From: CAYFJO01 sp964343305
Lineage (GTDB): Bacteria > Planctomycetota > Planctomycetia > Pirellulales > Pirellulaceae
DNA: 7,160 nt
Reading direction: 5' to 3'
Assembly (NCBI GenBank): GCA_964343305.1
Contig: CAYFJO010000525.1
Span: 1-7,160 of the forward strand
The position numbers and the translations under genes are program-made. The notes under the pieces were generated by a model. The model was given only the letters and a program-made list of their open reading frames with translations. It searched no databases and had not been told where the DNA came from. How positions within the stretch are numbered: position 1 is the first letter of the stretch; every line of letters begins with the position of its first letter. Shown piece by piece: positions 5,697 to 7,160 of the stretch.

Positions 5697-7160
5697 ATGT
5701 CCATTCGTTGTCCGCATTGCGATGATGAAATCACGATCACTGGTGGAAATCCAGGCAAATACCGTGTGACTTGCCGTGATTGCAATCACCCCTTTCTTTT
5801 GACGATTACCAAGGATGACGACGGCAAATTGGTTATCACTCCTCTTCAGATTTCTCAGAAATCCACTGTCGTGGTGGGCCCCTCTTCTCCGGGCGGCTCG
5901 GCAACCGCTGCGAATGAACCACCGCTGGAAAGCGAGAGTGACTCAAAGTTGAGCGGCAACGGCCAACCGCGCGAACCAGAAGAAACCGGTAACGCGAATG
6001 AAGTCGGGGCAGACGCAAGTGAATCAACGACGGCAGTCGATGCGCGAGTTCGCGAGAAACTGACGGAAGACATCACTCGCTCCGACACTGGGATTCGGCA
6101 AGGCCCGATGGGGCGGGTCGTCACGGGCTACAAGCTGATGAAGTCGTTGGGCCGGGGTGCAATGGGTGAGGTTTTCTTGGCGGACGAACTTGCTCGCGAT
6201 CGTCGCGTTGCCCTGAAACTGCTTCACCCTCAGGTTGTTAGCAACCCAAGTTTCTGCGCTCGTTTGACGCGCGAAGCATATACTGCCGCGCAATTATCTT
6301 ATCCCAACATCGTTCAGATATACAACTTTGGATCCGACGAACAAACGAGCTTTTTGAGCATGGAGTTTGTAGATGGTAAAACGTTTGCCGATCTCATTCA
6401 AAAGTACGGAAAACTCGATCCTGATCTCGCGGCAGCTTTGACGTTGCAAGCGGCCCGCGGTCTTTACCACGCGCACACACAAGGGTTGATTCACCGCGAC
6501 GTGAAGCCTGACAACTTGATTGTCGATCAAGAAGGAGTGGTCAAAGTCGCCGACGTCGGTTTGGTTAAGTCGCCCAAGTCGCTCGAAGCTGATGACGAAT
6601 TCCCAGAAGAGATGGATGAACTCGCGGGACTGGACAGCTACGTTGGCACGCCGGCCTATATGGCTCCCGAACAACTCGAAGACCCGGCGGACGTCGATCA
6701 TCGAGCGGACGTCTACTCGCTTGGTTGCACTCTTTATGCAATGCTCGTCGGACGTCCGCCGTTTCAAGGCGATTCGCCCACTGATGTCCTCGCCCAGCAT
6801 CAACTAGAGGATGTCGAGCTACCGCCACAGATTGCAAAGAAACTGCCTCAAGAAATCACAGCCGTCGTAAAGAAAATGGTCGTCAAGTCACGGGACGATC
6901 GTTTCAAAAGTATGGGCGAGGTGATCGAAGCGTTGGAAGAGTATCTCGACGCATCTGAAAGTGACTTTACCGTCGATCACGACGATGCACAGTTGATCGA
7001 GTCGAGCGCCAGGATGTTTAACTTTACGCCCGTCGACAAATTACGTGGCACAACCGCGATGATCGTTGCCGCAGTTGTTCTAATTTCGCTGCTGGTTGCC
7101 GCGCCTTTTAGTGCTCGAGTCGCAACAGGATTCGCGTTCATGTGCGTGATGGGAATCCTC
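5697..7160 (+). CDS. Zinc-ribbon Ser/Thr protein kinase (PknB-type), 3' end outside window
   Basis: The first 488 codons of a Hanks-type kinase that is still open at the right edge. Residues 5-29 form a zinc ribbon (C5, C8, C26, C29), then an acidic, Ser/Gly-rich linker about 55-130, then the kinase domain about 145-420. Visible catalytic elements: Gly loop GRGAMG 152-157; ALK lysine K174; probable helix-C glutamate E193; HRDVKPDN 266-273 with catalytic D268; DVG 286-288 in place of DFG, keeping the metal-binding D286; GTPAYMAPE 317-325; DVYSLG 338-343. The activation segment (D286-E325, 40 residues) carries an acidic insert rich in Glu and Asp (297-308), longer than in typical PknB kinases. 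A membrane helix at about 453-470 and the start of another hydrophobic stretch at about 476-488 imply a membrane-anchored protein with further domains beyond the window. All essential residues are present, so it should be active. Start ATG 5697 places the first CPHC at residue 5; no Shine-Dalgarno is seen, and the gene may be coupled to the small ORF. It is divergent to the STAND ATPase gene. Confidence 0.93.
   Translation, partial: MSIRCPHCDDEITITGGNPGKYRVTCRDCNHPFLLTITKDDDGKLVITPLQISQKSTVVVGPSSPGGSATAANEPPLESESDSKLSGNGQPREPEETGNANEVGADASESTTAVDARVREKLTEDITRSDTGIRQGPMGRVVTGYKLMKSLGRGAMGEVFLADELARDRRVALKLLHPQVVSNPSFCARLTREAYTAAQLSYPNIVQIYNFGSDEQTSFLSMEFVDGKTFADLIQKYGKLDPDLAAALTLQAARGLYHAHTQGLIHRDVKPDNLIVDQEGVVKVADVGLVKSPKSLEADDEFPEEMDELAGLDSYVGTPAYMAPEQLEDPADVDHRADVYSLGCTLYAMLVGRPPFQGDSPTDVLAQHQLEDVELPPQIAKKLPQEITAVVKKMVVKSRDDRFKSMGEVIEALEEYLDASESDFTVDHDDAQLIESSARMFNFTPVDKLRGTTAMIVAAVVLISLLVAAPFSARVATGFAFMCVMGIL

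Noticed and set aside
6294..6803. 169-codon open frame on the minus strand opposite the kinase
   Set aside because: It overlaps the catalytic core of the kinase, whose motifs are unmistakable; the antisense product has no motif.
1..7160. tRNA, rRNA, CRISPR array, insertion sequence or attachment site
   Set aside because: I saw no repeated spacer pattern, no transposase frame, no terminal inverted repeats and no cloverleaf-like sequence on either strand by reading.

Overview
The window most likely comes from a planctomycete, probably of the Pirellulales/Rhodopirellula type. The evidence is family-level: a Hanks-type Ser/Thr kinase with a zinc ribbon at its N-terminus, a very large membrane-bound STAND ATPase, a zf-TFIIB/EF-hand protein, mid-range GC, long genes and few strong Shine-Dalgarno sequences. 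No rRNA or other marker is present, so the assignment is an inference.

Layout. (1) 1-209 (+): C-terminal end of a gene that starts outside the window, resembling the sheet-rich tail domains of planctomycete secreted or membrane proteins. (2) 210-359: short intergenic gap holding a sigma70-like promoter with a perfect TATAAT. (3) 360-1160 (+): 266-aa protein with two zf-TFIIB knuckles, an EF-hand loop and a C-terminal zinc ribbon. (4) 1167-5498 (-): 1443-aa protein built from a signal sequence, an extracytoplasmic domain, about seven membrane helices, a STAND (AAA_16-like) ATPase, TPR-like helices and a C-terminal zinc ribbon. It converges tail to tail with gene 3, leaving six bases between the stop codons. 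(5) 5499-5696: divergent control region with a promoter-like TTGACA-17-GAAAAT, a 41-codon small ORF with a good ribosome binding site, and two palindromes that abut exactly. (6) 5697-7160 (+): Ser/Thr protein kinase with an N-terminal zinc ribbon, running off the right edge; it has a DVG in place of DFG.

How the parts may work together (inference). Three consecutive, independently oriented proteins each carry a terminal CPxC...CxxC zinc ribbon of one general type: C-terminal on the zf-TFIIB protein and the ATPase, N-terminal on the kinase. Mycobacterial PknK fuses a kinase, a STAND ATPase and a TPR-like region in one chain. Here the kinase and the ATPase-TPR protein are separate, divergently transcribed genes around a shared regulatory region. 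A plausible reading is a membrane signalling module: the 7TM-STAND protein senses an envelope signal, the kinase phosphorylates a target, and the zinc ribbons act as common docking or metal-dependent modules. None of this is shown directly by the sequence beyond the domains and their arrangement.
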